NCBI GenBank assembly: GCA_958427975.1 | Contig: CAUAEH010000020.1 | Location: forward strand, 1 to 34,726 | Reading direction: 5' to 3' | Source of the DNA: an uncultured Collinsella sp. | GTDB taxonomy: Bacteria; Actinomycetota; Coriobacteriia; Coriobacteriales; Coriobacteriaceae | Length of the DNA: 34,726 nucleotides | In this document: piece by piece, positions 7,747 through 16,060 of the stretch | Layout: each line of letters begins with the position of its first letter | Numbering within the stretch: position 1 is the first letter of the stretch | Made by a program: the position numbers and the translations under genes | Notes under the pieces: generated by a model | Databases searched by the model: none | Seen by the model: the letters and a program-made list of their open reading frames with translations, nothing else | Told to the model about the DNA's origin: nothing

Positions 7747-7921
7747 ATGCACCTCTTAATGCCACGGCGCACAACAGGGGCGCCGATTCTTTATGCTTGT
7801 CTCAGTATAATCCCCCGTCGCACGACCGCGACTCGGCCTGTACCCGCAAATACACCTGTCGGTTGCAGGCCGCGAAACAGAATGGAAACCAACCCACCGG
7901 CTCGTCGCGTTTACCGCGTTC

Positions 7922-7927
7922 TATAAT
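7922..7927 (+). promoter_or_regulatory. Possible -10 box of the CLC gene
   Basis: A perfect TATAAT lies 30 nt before the CLC start codon, at suitable distance from the AAGAGG ribosome site (7946-7951). No -35 match is seen 16-19 bases upstream. I looked for a fluoride riboswitch in the 210-nt divergent region and saw none. Confidence 0.4.
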
Positions 7928-7956
7928 GCTTGCGTTGCAACCTAAAAGAGGAACGT

Positions 7957-9378
7957 ATGGCTCATAACGACAAACCCGAAAGCGCAAACGAGGCTCAGGA
8001 TCATTCCCAGCCGCTCGACGACGGCGGCTTTTTCTCCCTGAACGACGTCATCATGGCAGGCAGGCATCAGCTCACCCGCTCCGAGCAGCTCTTGGCTGCC
8101 GACACGCGCCGCAACGCCCGCAACCTACTCGCGAGCGCTAAGTTGCTCGTACTCGTTGTCATCGTCTCGCTCGCCATGGGCGTCGCCGCTTGGGCGTTTT
8201 TGGCCTCGCTGAATATCGCGACCGATTATCGCGAGCATCATTCGTGGGTGTACGCCCTGCTCCCCATCGTGGGCATGGCCACCGCGTGGGTCTACAAGAA
8301 CCACGGTCTCGCCGCCAAGCGTGGCAACAACCTGGTCATTGACTCCGCTCTGGGCACACGCCTCATCCATATGCGCATGGCCGTCCTCACCTTCGTCTGC
8401 TCCACGCTCACGCACCTAACGGGTGGATCGGCCGGTCGCGAGGGAGCCGCGGTTCAGATTGGCGGCACCATCGCCAGCAACATCTCGAGCCTCGCACACC
8501 TCAAAAAGCATGATCACCACGACCTCATGCTCGCTGGCATCTCGTCGGCCTTTGGCGCCGTATTCGGCTCGCCCCTCGCCGGAGCCTTCTTTGGCATGGA
8601 GATGTGCTTTATCGGCAAGATCGACTACACCGCGGGCATCTACTGCCTGGTCGCCTCGTTTACCGGCTACTTTACATCACTCGCCCTGGGTACCGAGTAC
8701 GAGGCGAATGTCATCGCCAGCGTTCCCGCTATGACGCCCAAAACGGTCGCCATCGTTGTTATCAGCGCAATTATCTTCGGTCTGACGGCACGCCTCTTTG
8801 CCTGGTCGGTTCGAACCGTCAAGAGCCTGTACGGTCGCTTTATCACCAATTACCTCGTTCGCGCACTCATAGGCGCACTCGTGGTTTTGGCCGCCTATGC
8901 CCTCCTCGACGCCTGGAACTACGCCGGCCTTTCCACGTGGCTTTCCGGCGCCGGATTTGCCGGCAACACCACCCTGGCGGACGCAGTCATCAAGTTGGTC
9001 GTCACAGCGCTCACCCTGGGCGCCGGCTTCCAAGGCGGCGAGGTCACGCCCCTGTTTGGTATCGGTGCGGCACTCGGCGGCTGGATAGGTTGCCTCGTCG
9101 GAATCGACCCCAGCTTTCTGGCAGCGCTGGGCATGCTCGGCGTGTTCTGCGCCGGCCTTAACGTGCCCATCACCACCTGTATGATGGCCATCGACCTGTT
9201 CCACGGCACGGCTGCCGGGTTCTTTGTCATCGTGGCCTTTATCAGCTACCTAACTGCCGGACACCGCGGCGTGTACCCCGCCCAGCGCATCATCTCGCCC
9301 AAGCGCCGCTCGCTTATTGTGGATGAGGGCGGTACGGTAGCGGATGCTATCGAGCGCCACAACGACCTGATAGAGTAG
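7957..9378 (+). CDS. CLC-family anion/proton antiporter, fluoride-clade-like
   Basis: A 473-residue membrane protein with about ten hydrophobic spans. Visible CLC motifs are GSAGREGAAVQIGG (gating glutamate about residue 162) and GFQGGEVTPLFGIGAALGG. From memory, the GREG(T/A)AVQ and GGEVTPLF variants, with GNNLVID in place of the usual GSGIP motif, are the hallmark of CLC-F antiporters, which expel fluoride in exchange for protons. Ordinary chloride CLCs carry GSGIPE and GREGP. Export of fluoride is therefore likely but inferred. ATG at 7957 has AAGAGG five bases upstream; the N-terminal 55 residues are polar and cytoplasmic. It stands alone and divergent from moeA. Confidence 0.85.
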   Translation: MAHNDKPESANEAQDHSQPLDDGGFFSLNDVIMAGRHQLTRSEQLLAADTRRNARNLLASAKLLVLVVIVSLAMGVAAWAFLASLNIATDYREHHSWVYALLPIVGMATAWVYKNHGLAAKRGNNLVIDSALGTRLIHMRMAVLTFVCSTLTHLTGGSAGREGAAVQIGGTIASNISSLAHLKKHDHHDLMLAGISSAFGAVFGSPLAGAFFGMEMCFIGKIDYTAGIYCLVASFTGYFTSLALGTEYEANVIASVPAMTPKTVAIVVISAIIFGLTARLFAWSVRTVKSLYGRFITNYLVRALIGALVVLAAYALLDAWNYAGLSTWLSGAGFAGNTTLADAVIKLVVTALTLGAGFQGGEVTPLFGIGAALGGWIGCLVGIDPSFLAALGMLGVFCAGLNVPITTCMMAIDLFHGTAAGFFVIVAFISYLTAGHRGVYPAQRIISPKRRSLIVDEGGTVADAIERHNDLIE

Positions 9379-9465
9379 ACGTAAGTATTCGACGTGCAGC
9401 CACAATCAGGGGCAATTTGACCTGAGCGCGACCGCACTGCCATGTCACACGCCGGGAGTCGCCCC

Positions 9466-10428
9466 ATGCACGCAACTGATTTTGGTCGCACGCTCATCAT
9501 CGCCAACCCAGCCGCCCAATCGGGTGCGGCGCGCGAAGTTGCCGAGCGCCTGCAGCGCTTTTTGGACATGACTGCACGTGCATCCCAGTTTGACCTGGTG
9601 CTTACCGAGCACATGGGACACGCCAAAGAGCTGGCCGCGCAGGCTCAGGGCTATCGCACCGTTATCGCCCTTGGCGGCGACGGCGTGATTCACGAGGTCG
9701 TCAATGGACTCATGACGCAGGATGAGGCGGTCCGACCCGCCCTTGCCGTCCTGCCCGTAGGCTCCGGCAACGATTTTGCCCAGACGCTCGGCATCGACGA
9801 TTTCTCCGGTAAGGATTTTGGCGCACTACTCACCTGTGAGCTGCAGCGTCAGGACATCGGGCGGATTCGTTCATGGAACCCCGCAAGCGGTAACGGCGAG
9901 GCTACCATTGAGTACTACGACCAGACGCTTTCGATCGGCATCGATGCCGCCATCGGCCTTGGCACCAGCGAACTGCGCAAAAAGACCGGCTTGACGGGCA
10001 CTCCGCTCTACACCCTCTCGGGACTTGAGCAGTTTGGCCTACGCTATCGCAACTACCCCATGACAGCCAGCTTTGACGGCGCGCCCGCCGAGCGCGTAAG
10101 GGCGATCATCATGGCGATTCAGCTGGGCCCCACGTATGGCTCGGGCTATCGCATCTGCCCCGATGCCGACCCCTGCGACGGCATCCTCGACGTCTGCTAC
10201 GCCTGCGGCCCCGTCCCTCGCGCGGTAGCCCTGCCTATGTTCCTTTCGGCCAAGGACGGCCATCATACCAAGTTGCCGCCGGTTCGCATGCGCCGCTGCC
10301 GCCATGCCGAGCTCACTTTTGAGGAGCCCGACTACCCCATCCAGGCCGACGGCGAGCCCGTTGTCGCCTCGCGCATTGAGGTCGACATCCTCGGCGGCGC
10401 CCTCCACGTCTGGCACCCCACCCGCTAG
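9466..10428 (+). CDS. Diacylglycerol kinase-family lipid kinase (YegS/DgkB-like)
   Basis: A 320-residue protein of the DAGK catalytic family. It shows IIANPAAQSG at the start, the nucleotide-binding GGDG (70-73) followed by VIHEVVNGL, and PVGSGNDFA (97-105). The C-terminal part ends with YPIQADGEP, as in DgkB/YegS where the family-typical DGE closes the second domain. These enzymes phosphorylate diacylglycerol or related lipids at the inner membrane face, recycling lipid head-group donors. I chose ATG at 9466 because GGGAG (9454-9458) precedes it; ATG at 9442 is possible. It is followed by the long hairpin at 10436. The exact lipid substrate is unknown. Confidence 0.85.
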   Translation: MHATDFGRTLIIANPAAQSGAAREVAERLQRFLDMTARASQFDLVLTEHMGHAKELAAQAQGYRTVIALGGDGVIHEVVNGLMTQDEAVRPALAVLPVGSGNDFAQTLGIDDFSGKDFGALLTCELQRQDIGRIRSWNPASGNGEATIEYYDQTLSIGIDAAIGLGTSELRKKTGLTGTPLYTLSGLEQFGLRYRNYPMTASFDGAPAERVRAIIMAIQLGPTYGSGYRICPDADPCDGILDVCYACGPVPRAVALPMFLSAKDGHHTKLPPVRMRRCRHAELTFEEPDYPIQADGEPVVASRIEVDILGGALHVWHPTR

Positions 10429-10435
10429 CCATCCC

Positions 10436-10506
10436 TAAGTTGCGGTGAAATAGGGACTGTTTATGCAGCTAAAGCCACAAAACAGTCCCTATTTCACCGC
10501 AACTTA
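10436..10506. repeat. Long perfect hairpin repeat (27-bp arms) between convergent genes
   Basis: Positions 10436-10462 and 10480-10506 are perfect reverse complements separated by 17 nt. The outer part contains GTTGCGGTGAAATA, which recurs in the hairpin at 31345-31412. It lies between the lipid kinase stop and the convergent rescue-factor gene stop. There is no clear U-run on either side. It may act as a bidirectional transcription or RNA-decay barrier, or be a dispersed palindromic repeat. Confidence 0.85.
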
Positions 10507-10514
10507 TGAGGAGA

Positions 10515-10895
10515 TCATTCGTCGCTGCCCGGTTTGCGACGGTTGGCCTTTTTAATCGCATTGAAGTGCTTGTCGTTGAGTCTGCGCTGGCGAGAGCGCT
10601 GAGGCACCTTGGTCTTTACGCGTCGGCGCGGTGGACGCCCGCGACGCTCAAGCTCAGCGCGCAGCTTACGCAGACAGCTCGCGCGATTCTGAAACTGGCT
10701 GCGGCTCTCACGCGCCGTCACGACAATCCCCGAAGGGATATGTTTCATGCGCACCGCCGAGTCCGTCGTGTTCACGCCCTGTCCGCCCGGACCCGTCGCG
10801 CGAAACACCTGCACCTCGCAATCGCGCGCCAACTCCTCGACCGACATCTCGGCATAGCGCGCATACTCGCGCCATCCCATCTTGTTCTCATCCAT
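10515..10895 (-). CDS. Peptide chain release factor-like protein with GGQ motif (ArfB/RF-1 domain family)
   Basis: A 126-residue protein with the catalytic loop of release factors, RATGPGGQGVNTTDSAVR, the GGQ being the peptidyl-tRNA hydrolysing element. The C-terminal 40 residues are strongly basic (RRGRPPRRRVKTKVPQRSRQ). This recalls ArfB-type rescue factors, whose basic tail enters the empty mRNA channel of stalled ribosomes. There is no codon-recognition domain. ATG at 10895 is chosen because GGGGAGG lies seven bases upstream; the frame extends further, but into the xpt terminator. It lies 83 nt downstream of xpt, beyond a terminator. Codon-independent ribosome rescue is the likely role by family. 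Confidence 0.8.
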   Translation of the reverse strand: MDENKMGWREYARYAEMSVEELARDCEVQVFRATGPGGQGVNTTDSAVRMKHIPSGIVVTARESRSQFQNRASCLRKLRAELERRGRPPRRRVKTKVPQRSRQRRLNDKHFNAIKKANRRKPGSDE

Positions 10896-10913
10896 ATCAG
10901 CACCTCCCCTCAA

Positions 10914-10951
10914 ACAAAAAATGTGACAAAGGGACAGTCCCTTTGTCACAT
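10914..10951 (-). terminator. Intrinsic terminator after xpt
   Basis: ATGTGACAAAGGGAC (10921-10935) and GTCCCTTTGTCACAT (10937-10951) form a 15-bp perfect palindrome around one base. On the minus strand it is followed by TTTTTGTTTG. It is placed between xpt and the rescue-factor gene, so the latter needs read-through or its own start. Confidence 0.75.
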
Positions 10952-10978
10952 CGCATACCAATCGCTTGTGTTGCGAGC

Positions 10979-11557
10979 CTAGGCGAAGGTGATCTCGCCG
11001 TTCTCGCAGTCCATATCGGCGATACGGGCCAGGCTCTCAACGCGGAAGCCGCGCTTGCGGAGCTTATCGCCACCGCCTTGGAAGCCCTTCTCCACCGCAA
11101 TGCCAATACCAGATACCTCGGCACCCGCAGCCTCACAAATCTTGATAAGACCCTCGAGCGCGCAGCCGTTGGCCAAAAAGTCGTCGATAATCAGGACCTT
11201 GTCGCCCTCGGACAGGAAGCGCTTGCCAACGATAACCGGGTACTCCTTCTGCTTGGTAAAGGAGTAGATGGTCGTGGCATACTGCTCGCCGTCGAGGTTG
11301 ATGGACTGGGCCTTCTTGGCAAAGACCACCGGCACGCCGCCAAAATGCTGGGCCGCAATGCAAGCCATGCCAATGCCCGAAGCCTCGATCGTCAGGATCT
11401 TGTTGATCTCGACACCCTCGAACAGACGGGCCCACTCGGCGCCCATATGGTCGAACAGCTCAACGTCGCACTGGTGGTTGAGGAAGGCATCAACCTTAAG
11501 GACGTTACCGGCCTTTACGATGCCGTCATGGCGAATACGATCCTCAAGCTCCTGCAT
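10979..11557 (-). CDS. xpt: Xanthine phosphoribosyltransferase
   Basis: A 192-residue cytosolic salvage enzyme that converts xanthine and PRPP to XMP. It starts MQELEDRIRHDGIVKAGNVLKVDAFLNHQ in the way of Bacillus-type Xpt. It has ILTIEASGI for base recognition and the PRPP-binding motif VLIIDDFLANGCA (121-133). Length is exactly that of the family. ATG at 11557 has AAGGGG seven bases upstream. I looked in the 159-nt leader for a purine riboswitch, which often controls xpt in Firmicutes, and saw none. No xanthine permease is next to it. Confidence 0.94.
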   Translation of the reverse strand: MQELEDRIRHDGIVKAGNVLKVDAFLNHQCDVELFDHMGAEWARLFEGVEINKILTIEASGIGMACIAAQHFGGVPVVFAKKAQSINLDGEQYATTIYSFTKQKEYPVIVGKRFLSEGDKVLIIDDFLANGCALEGLIKICEAAGAEVSGIGIAVEKGFQGGGDKLRKRGFRVESLARIADMDCENGEITFA

Positions 11558-11716
11558 GGCGCAACCCCTTCTCGCGGCAACGATACCGCGCGATTAATAA
11601 ACGTTGTTCGATAGTCTACCACGGACCGACCCCCGCCCGCCCCACAAGCCACATCGCACCATAAAGCTGCAAGACCAGTAGATAGGCACGATTCGTGGCA
11701 AGCCTGCCGCCACAAG

Positions 11717-13021
11717 CTAATGGCGGGCGCGCATCCTCACCAAACGCACCATGGCGAGCGCAAAGCCCACAGCGGCCACAGTCATGAGCACGTAGAACAC
11801 CGAGCGAAAGCCAAACAGGAACACATCCGGACGTCCTGCAACAAAACTGGTCACGGCCTCGCCCATCGCCACGCTCATCTGTCCATATAGGATATGCGAC
11901 GCCACCGTAATGCCGAGTGCCATGCCGGCGTAGCGCGCCAAACTGCCCAAGCTACCCGCAAAACCGAGCGCCTCGCGCGGAGCCGAGCCCATGTACAGCG
12001 AGTTGTTGGGGCTCTGGAAAATCGACGTGCCACACGACATAAACGCGACACAGCACACGATCACAGGGATAGAAGAGTGCTCGTCGAGCGTGCTTACCGC
12101 AAAAAGACCGCATACGTACACGCCCAGGCCGACTGCCGTGGGGCCCTCGCAGCCAACACGGTCCGAAACCGTACCCGAAAGCGGGCCGATAAAGGCATTC
12201 ACCATCGGCAGCGCCAAAAAGAGCAATCCGGAAATGTCGGAACCAAAGCCGTGGGCGTCCTGAAAATAGAACGGCAGAATAAACTCGGATGCGCCAATGC
12301 CAACGAACACGATGAGCATGCAGGCAAGGTTGATGGTGAAGGCCGAATTTGCTAAGCAGCGACGAGCGGCCTCGGCAAGGGGCATGGGACGTTCGCCGGC
12401 CTCTGGCCTAACATGCGGCAGCGTGTAGAGTCCCACGATAAACGAGATCACGCCAATGGGCAGGTTGATGAGGAAGATGCTCTCCCAGGGAAAGCTTGCC
12501 ACCAGCATGCCGCCGAGCACGGGGCCACACATCATGCCGAGGGCCACAAAGGTCGCGAGAATACCCATGGCACGGCCTCGTTCGCGCGCCGGAAACGACT
12601 CGGTGATGATACCCATGTTGTTAGCCATGGCCGCCGCGCAACCGATGCCCTGAACAATGCGTGCCAGGATAAGAACCTCAAGCGAGGCCGAAAGGCCGCA
12701 CAGCAGCGAACCGACCGAAAAGACGATGACGCCCAGCTGGAACACATTCACCTTGCCGCGCACGTCGCCCAGACGGCCAAACGGCAACATAGCCACGCAA
12801 GTCGCAAGCAGATACACCGAGCTTACCAGCTGAATGCGATCGAGGCCCACGCCCAGCTCCTTTTGCATCACGGGCAGCGCCACGGTCACGACGGTCGAAT
12901 CCAGACACACCATAAACGTCATGATGAGCACGGTAAACAGAATCGCCCACTTGTTCTTGCCATGGGTGTCGCCCTCTAGGGCAATGTGCTCGCGGCGCAG
13001 CTGCTCTGCAGTTTTCTCCAT
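11717..13021 (-). CDS. MFS multidrug-type transporter (DHA family)
   Basis: A 434-residue major facilitator with about 12 or more hydrophobic spans. Visible motifs are LDSTVVTVALP in the first span (typical of DHA2/EmrB-QacA pumps), motif A GRLGDVRGKV, RIVQGIGCA, and motif C GPVLGGMLV in the fifth span, the antiporter signature. It probably exports small drugs or metabolites using the proton gradient; the substrate is unknown. ATG at 13021 has AAAGG six bases upstream; an earlier ATG at 13027 would sit on that site. The only upstream room is 13022-13162, most of which is a strong terminator hairpin, so expression seems to depend on read-through from metY or on a start before that hairpin. Confidence 0.85.
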   Translation of the reverse strand: MEKTAEQLRREHIALEGDTHGKNKWAILFTVLIMTFMVCLDSTVVTVALPVMQKELGVGLDRIQLVSSVYLLATCVAMLPFGRLGDVRGKVNVFQLGVIVFSVGSLLCGLSASLEVLILARIVQGIGCAAAMANNMGIITESFPARERGRAMGILATFVALGMMCGPVLGGMLVASFPWESIFLINLPIGVISFIVGLYTLPHVRPEAGERPMPLAEAARRCLANSAFTINLACMLIVFVGIGASEFILPFYFQDAHGFGSDISGLLFLALPMVNAFIGPLSGTVSDRVGCEGPTAVGLGVYVCGLFAVSTLDEHSSIPVIVCCVAFMSCGTSIFQSPNNSLYMGSAPREALGFAGSLGSLARYAGMALGITVASHILYGQMSVAMGEAVTSFVAGRPDVFLFGFRSVFYVLMTVAAVGFALAMVRLVRMRARH

Positions 13022-13046
13022 ATCCATCCTTTCGAGTGGCCTAACG

Positions 13047-13094
13047 CAAAAAACGGGGCCCCGATCGCCTGCAAACAGCCGCGATTGGGGTCCC
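13047..13094 (-). terminator. Strong intrinsic terminator between metY and the MFS gene
   Basis: GGGGCCCCGATCGC (13055-13068) pairs with GCGATTGGGGTCCC (13081-13094), 14 pairs allowing two G-U. On the minus strand it is followed by a GTTTTTTG run. Its end is only about 25 nt before the MFS start codon. Confidence 0.85.
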
Positions 13095-13162
13095 GCCTAC
13101 GGAATCGGAACGAAAGGTCACCGAAGCTTTCTGCCAGCATCGGCACCTTGTACGGAGCTAGC

Positions 13163-14446
13163 CTAGCACTGCTCGAGTGCCTGCTCAAGGTCGGCAATCA
13201 GATCGGCCGTGTCCTCGAGGCCGCACGACAGGCGCACCATGTCGGCGGAGATGCCACAGGCGATGAGCTCCTCATCGTTCATCTGGCGATGCGTGGCGTT
13301 AGCAGGATGCAGACAGCAAGTGCGGGCGTCGGCCACGTGTGTGGCGATCTGGGCGAGCTTGAGGCTCTTCATAAAGGTCTCGGCCACCGCGCGACCACCG
13401 TTAAAGCCAAAGCTCACGACGCCGCACGTACCGTTGGGCATGTACTTCTGAGCCATGTCGTAGTACTTGTCGCCCTCCAGACCCGGATAGCTCACAAAGC
13501 GCACCTTGGGGTGGCTCTGCAGGAACTTGGCAACGGCCAGGCCGTTCTCGCAATGACGCGGCATGCGCACATGCAGGCTCTCGAGCGAGCTGTTCAGGAA
13601 AAACGCCGCCTGCGGGTTCTGCATGGGGCCGAGGTCGCGCATGAGCTGCGCGGTGGCCTTAGTAATGAAGGCACCCTCGCGACCGAACTTCTCGGCATAC
13701 GTCACGCCGTGGTAGCTCTCGTCGGGCGTGGTGAGACCCGGGAACTTGTCCGCATGGGCCATCCAGTCAAACTGGCCGTGGTCGACGATCACGCCGCCCA
13801 GGTAGGCAGCATGTCCATCCATGTACTTGGTGGTGGAGTGCGTAACGATGTCGGCGCCCCACTCAAAGGGACGGCACATCACGGGTGTCGGGAAGGTGTT
13901 GTCGACCATCAGCGGCACGCCGTGGTCATGTGCGGCCTTGGCAAAGCGCTCAATATCGAGCACGGCAAGGGCGGGGTTTGCGATCGTCTCGCCAAAGACG
14001 AGCTTGGTATTGGGCTCAAAGGCTGCCTCCAGCTCCTCATCGGTGCAGTCGGGGGCGACGAACGTGCAGGTCACGCCCATGCGGCCCATGGTGTGGGCGA
14101 GCAGGTTATACGTACCGCCGTAAATGGCAGAGCTCGCGACCACATGATCGCCGGCACCGGCCACGTTAAAGATCGCGAGGAAATTCGCAGCCATGCCCGA
14201 GCTCGTAAGCATCGCAGCGGTGCCGCCCTCCATCTCGCAGATCTTGGCGGCAACCAGATCGCACGTGGGGTTCTGCAGACGGCTGTAGAAGTAGCCCGAC
14301 TCCTCCAGGTCAAACAGCTTGCCCATGTGCTCGGACGTGTCGTATTTCCACGTGGTGGACTGGTAGATGGGCACCTGGCGCGGCTCGGCATCTCCCGGGT
14401 GATAGCCGCCCTGAACACATGTAGTACCGATGGTCTGCTCGCTCAT
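13163..14446 (-). CDS. metY: O-acetylhomoserine sulfhydrylase (aminocarboxypropyltransferase)
   Basis: A 427-residue PLP enzyme of the Cys/Met metabolism family. It joins O-acetylhomoserine with sulfide (or methanethiol) to give homocysteine (or methionine). Visible are YFYSRLQNPTCD, the SSGMAANF cofactor loop near 82-89, MVDNTFPTP, the PLP-lysine motif THSTTKYMDGH (lysine about 207) and RLSCGLED near the end. The length and the absence of a long insert fit MetY; a cystathionine synthase or lyase relative is the alternative. ATG at 14446 has AAGGGAG six or so bases upstream. A TATAAC (14536-14531, minus) could be its -10 box. No SAM riboswitch was recognised in the leader. Sulfide from the cysteine desulfidase at 19178-20497 could feed it, which is inference. 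Confidence 0.88.
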   Translation of the reverse strand: MSEQTIGTTCVQGGYHPGDAEPRQVPIYQSTTWKYDTSEHMGKLFDLEESGYFYSRLQNPTCDLVAAKICEMEGGTAAMLTSSGMAANFLAIFNVAGAGDHVVASSAIYGGTYNLLAHTMGRMGVTCTFVAPDCTDEELEAAFEPNTKLVFGETIANPALAVLDIERFAKAAHDHGVPLMVDNTFPTPVMCRPFEWGADIVTHSTTKYMDGHAAYLGGVIVDHGQFDWMAHADKFPGLTTPDESYHGVTYAEKFGREGAFITKATAQLMRDLGPMQNPQAAFFLNSSLESLHVRMPRHCENGLAVAKFLQSHPKVRFVSYPGLEGDKYYDMAQKYMPNGTCGVVSFGFNGGRAVAETFMKSLKLAQIATHVADARTCCLHPANATHRQMNDEELIACGISADMVRLSCGLEDTADLIADLEQALEQC

Positions 14447-14677
14447 ATCTAGCTCCCTTGCCTGGGTTTTAGTTTTATTCGGTTCACGATACCGCTACCC
14501 TGCACCCCTCTCAACCCATCCCCAAGGTAGGTTATAGGACAAATTGATCAGGGGTATTTATCTCAAGCCTTGGGCATTTGCTCGATAGATAAAAATGAGG
14601 CATCCATGAAGCTCTCGATGATTACATACCCCGTCACGGGTACCATAGGCGGGTACACCGTAACCAAGGAGACAACG

Positions 14678-15124
14678 ATGAAGCAAATCGATACGGCCCA
14701 GCTCGACATCACCGCCTGTCAGGCTCAAGCTGCCGAATACCACGCCCGTGGCTTTAACTGCGCCCAAGCCGTTGCCTGCACGCTCGCACCTGCCGTCGGG
14801 CTCGACCCCCAGACCGCCTTTACCCTCACCGAGGGCTTTGGCGCCGGCATGGGTGGCATGACCGAGACCTGCGGCGCCATTTCGGGCGCTGTTGCCATCA
14901 TGGGCTTTGTAATGAGCGACGGCATGGAGAACCCCAAGACCAAAGGCCAGACCTACAAGCTGTCGCGCGAGATTGCCAAGCGATTTGGCGAGAAGAACAC
15001 GACGACCGTCTGCGGCACGCTCAAGGGCATCGGATCGGATAAGGGTCCGCTCCGCAGCTGCCCCGGCTGCATCGACGATGCCATCGAGATCGCCTGCGAT
15101 GTGCTAAAGCAGCTCGCCGAGTAA
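14678..15124 (+). CDS. C_GCAxxG_C_C family redox-type protein
   Basis: A 148-residue protein of the family named after its cysteine pattern: FNCAQAV, GMTETCGAISGAV (the CGAxxG core), TVCGTLKG and LRSCPGCIDDA. The cysteine spacing suggests a metal or redox centre; biochemical function is not established. I chose ATG at 14678, which has AAGGAG six bases before it. An in-frame ATG at 14606 with GAGG would add 24 residues with no family features. Stands alone between metY (divergent) and yigZ (convergent). Confidence 0.8.
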   Translation: MKQIDTAQLDITACQAQAAEYHARGFNCAQAVACTLAPAVGLDPQTAFTLTEGFGAGMGGMTETCGAISGAVAIMGFVMSDGMENPKTKGQTYKLSREIAKRFGEKNTTTVCGTLKGIGSDKGPLRSCPGCIDDAIEIACDVLKQLAE

Positions 15125-15141
15125 ACGACAGCAACAGAAAA

Positions 15142-15190
15142 GCGACGGCCGGCGCACTTGGAATCCATCCAAAAGCACGCCGGCCGTCGC
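15142..15190. terminator. Bidirectional hairpin between convergent genes
   Basis: GCGACGGCCGGCG (15142-15154) and CGCCGGCCGTCGC (15178-15190) form a perfect 13-bp stem with a 23-nt loop. It sits 18 nt after the C_GCAxxG gene and 2 nt from the yigZ stop. The U-runs are poor; on the minus strand it is followed by TTTTCTG. Confidence 0.65.
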
Positions 15191-15192
15191 CG

Positions 15193-15831
15193 TTAGAACT
15201 CGGCAAACTCGGGAGCGCCGACCTCAATCTCCTCGCGCCCCGCCATAAGCTCGCGCATCTTGGCGCAAAACGACTCCTGCTCCCCTGCCTTAAACACCAA
15301 GTGAAGTGTCACGGTATCCGCGTAATCGGTATCCGAAACCTTGGCACCCGAATCCTGGGCCAAGCGAAGCACCTGCTCATACTGTGGATAGGCCACATGC
15401 ACATCAACCGACACGACGCTCGTCATCTCGACGATCTGCCCAGCCTCCCGAGCAGCTGCCACCGCCGTCTGCGTCGCCGCGGTATAGGCGCGCACCAAGC
15501 CACCAGGCCCCAACAGCGTGCCACCAAAATAGCGCGTCACTACGCAGCAAACATTTTTGAGCCCCGCACCGCGCAACACCTCGAGCGTCGGCATACCGCT
15601 CGTGCGGCTCGGCTCACCATCATCGCTCTGGCGCTCGCGTCCATCGACCAAAATCCACGCGGGAACATTGTGTCGAGCGTCGTAATGACGCTTGCGGACC
15701 ATCTCAATAAAGGCATTCGCCTCATCCTCGGACTCAATATGGACCAGCTGGGCAATAAACCGGCTCTTGCGGTCAACGAACTCGCCCGAAGCCTCAATAT
15801 TCGATTGCAGAGTTAAATAGCTGTCCAACAA
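15193..15831 (-). CDS. yigZ: YigZ/IMPACT (UPF0029) family protein
   Basis: A 212-residue protein with the UPF0029 N-terminal domain: SRFIAQLVHIESEDEANAF, RHYDARHNVPAW, SDDGEPSRTSGMP and RYFGGTLLGPGGLVRAYTAA. A smaller C-terminal DUF1949-like part follows. Members relate to eukaryotic IMPACT; the bacterial role is poorly defined. The start is TTG at 15831, supported by GAGGGG five bases upstream; no ATG fits. Monocistronic. Confidence 0.9.
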   Translation of the reverse strand: MLDSYLTLQSNIEASGEFVDRKSRFIAQLVHIESEDEANAFIEMVRKRHYDARHNVPAWILVDGRERQSDDGEPSRTSGMPTLEVLRGAGLKNVCCVVTRYFGGTLLGPGGLVRAYTAATQTAVAAAREAGQIVEMTSVVSVDVHVAYPQYEQVLRLAQDSGAKVSDTDYADTVTLHLVFKAGEQESFCAKMRELMAGREEIEVGAPEFAEF

Positions 15832-15940
15832 AGCCCCTCAACAGAATAAAGTGCAGCAACAAACAGCCTCAATAATACGGCAAAGACAGCACCATTGCCC
15901 TCGCCAACAAGAACGGGAACGCCAATGATGCCGTCACCAA

Positions 15941-16053
15941 CAGCGAGAACCCGTCAGCGCGAGCAAGGTGCCTTGAAAGACGAGGGCATTGACCTTATGG
16001 TCATGCCCGAAGGCTTGAAAGGCAGATTGCCGCGCTGACGGGTTCGCAGCGTC
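15941..16053. ncRNA. Structured repeat element, copy A (putative RNA)
   Basis: A 14-bp perfect stem (15947-15960 with 16032-16045) encloses a 71-nt core. The core has an inner hairpin GGGCAT-t-GACC / GGTCATGCCC with a TTAT loop and two TTGAAAG segments, one on each side. CAGCGA precedes and GCAGCGTC follows the stem. Copy B (19034-19145) has the same flanks and core but a different stem sequence with every change compensated. This indicates selection on folding. Strand is not known. It lies seven bases beyond the 3' end of RNase P RNA and upstream of yigZ. I cannot match it to a named family; Collinsella-specific motifs from comparative genomics are worth comparing. Confidence 0.65.
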
Positions 16054-16060
16054 AACAAAG

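Noticed and set aside
7747..7956. Fluoride riboswitch before the CLC gene
   Set aside because: No sequence resembling the conserved aptamer core was found in the divergent region.
11558..11716. Purine riboswitch before xpt
   Set aside because: The conserved loop sequences of the purine aptamer are absent from the 159-nt leader.
12986..14452. A 488-codon plus-strand open frame
   Set aside because: It lies exactly antisense to metY, has low-complexity composition and no ribosome site; high GC makes such shadow frames common here.
15941..16053. Integron attC site
   Set aside because: It is structured with a variable stem as attC sites are, but the required GTTRRRY/RYYYAAC core sites are missing and no integrase or cassette array is present.
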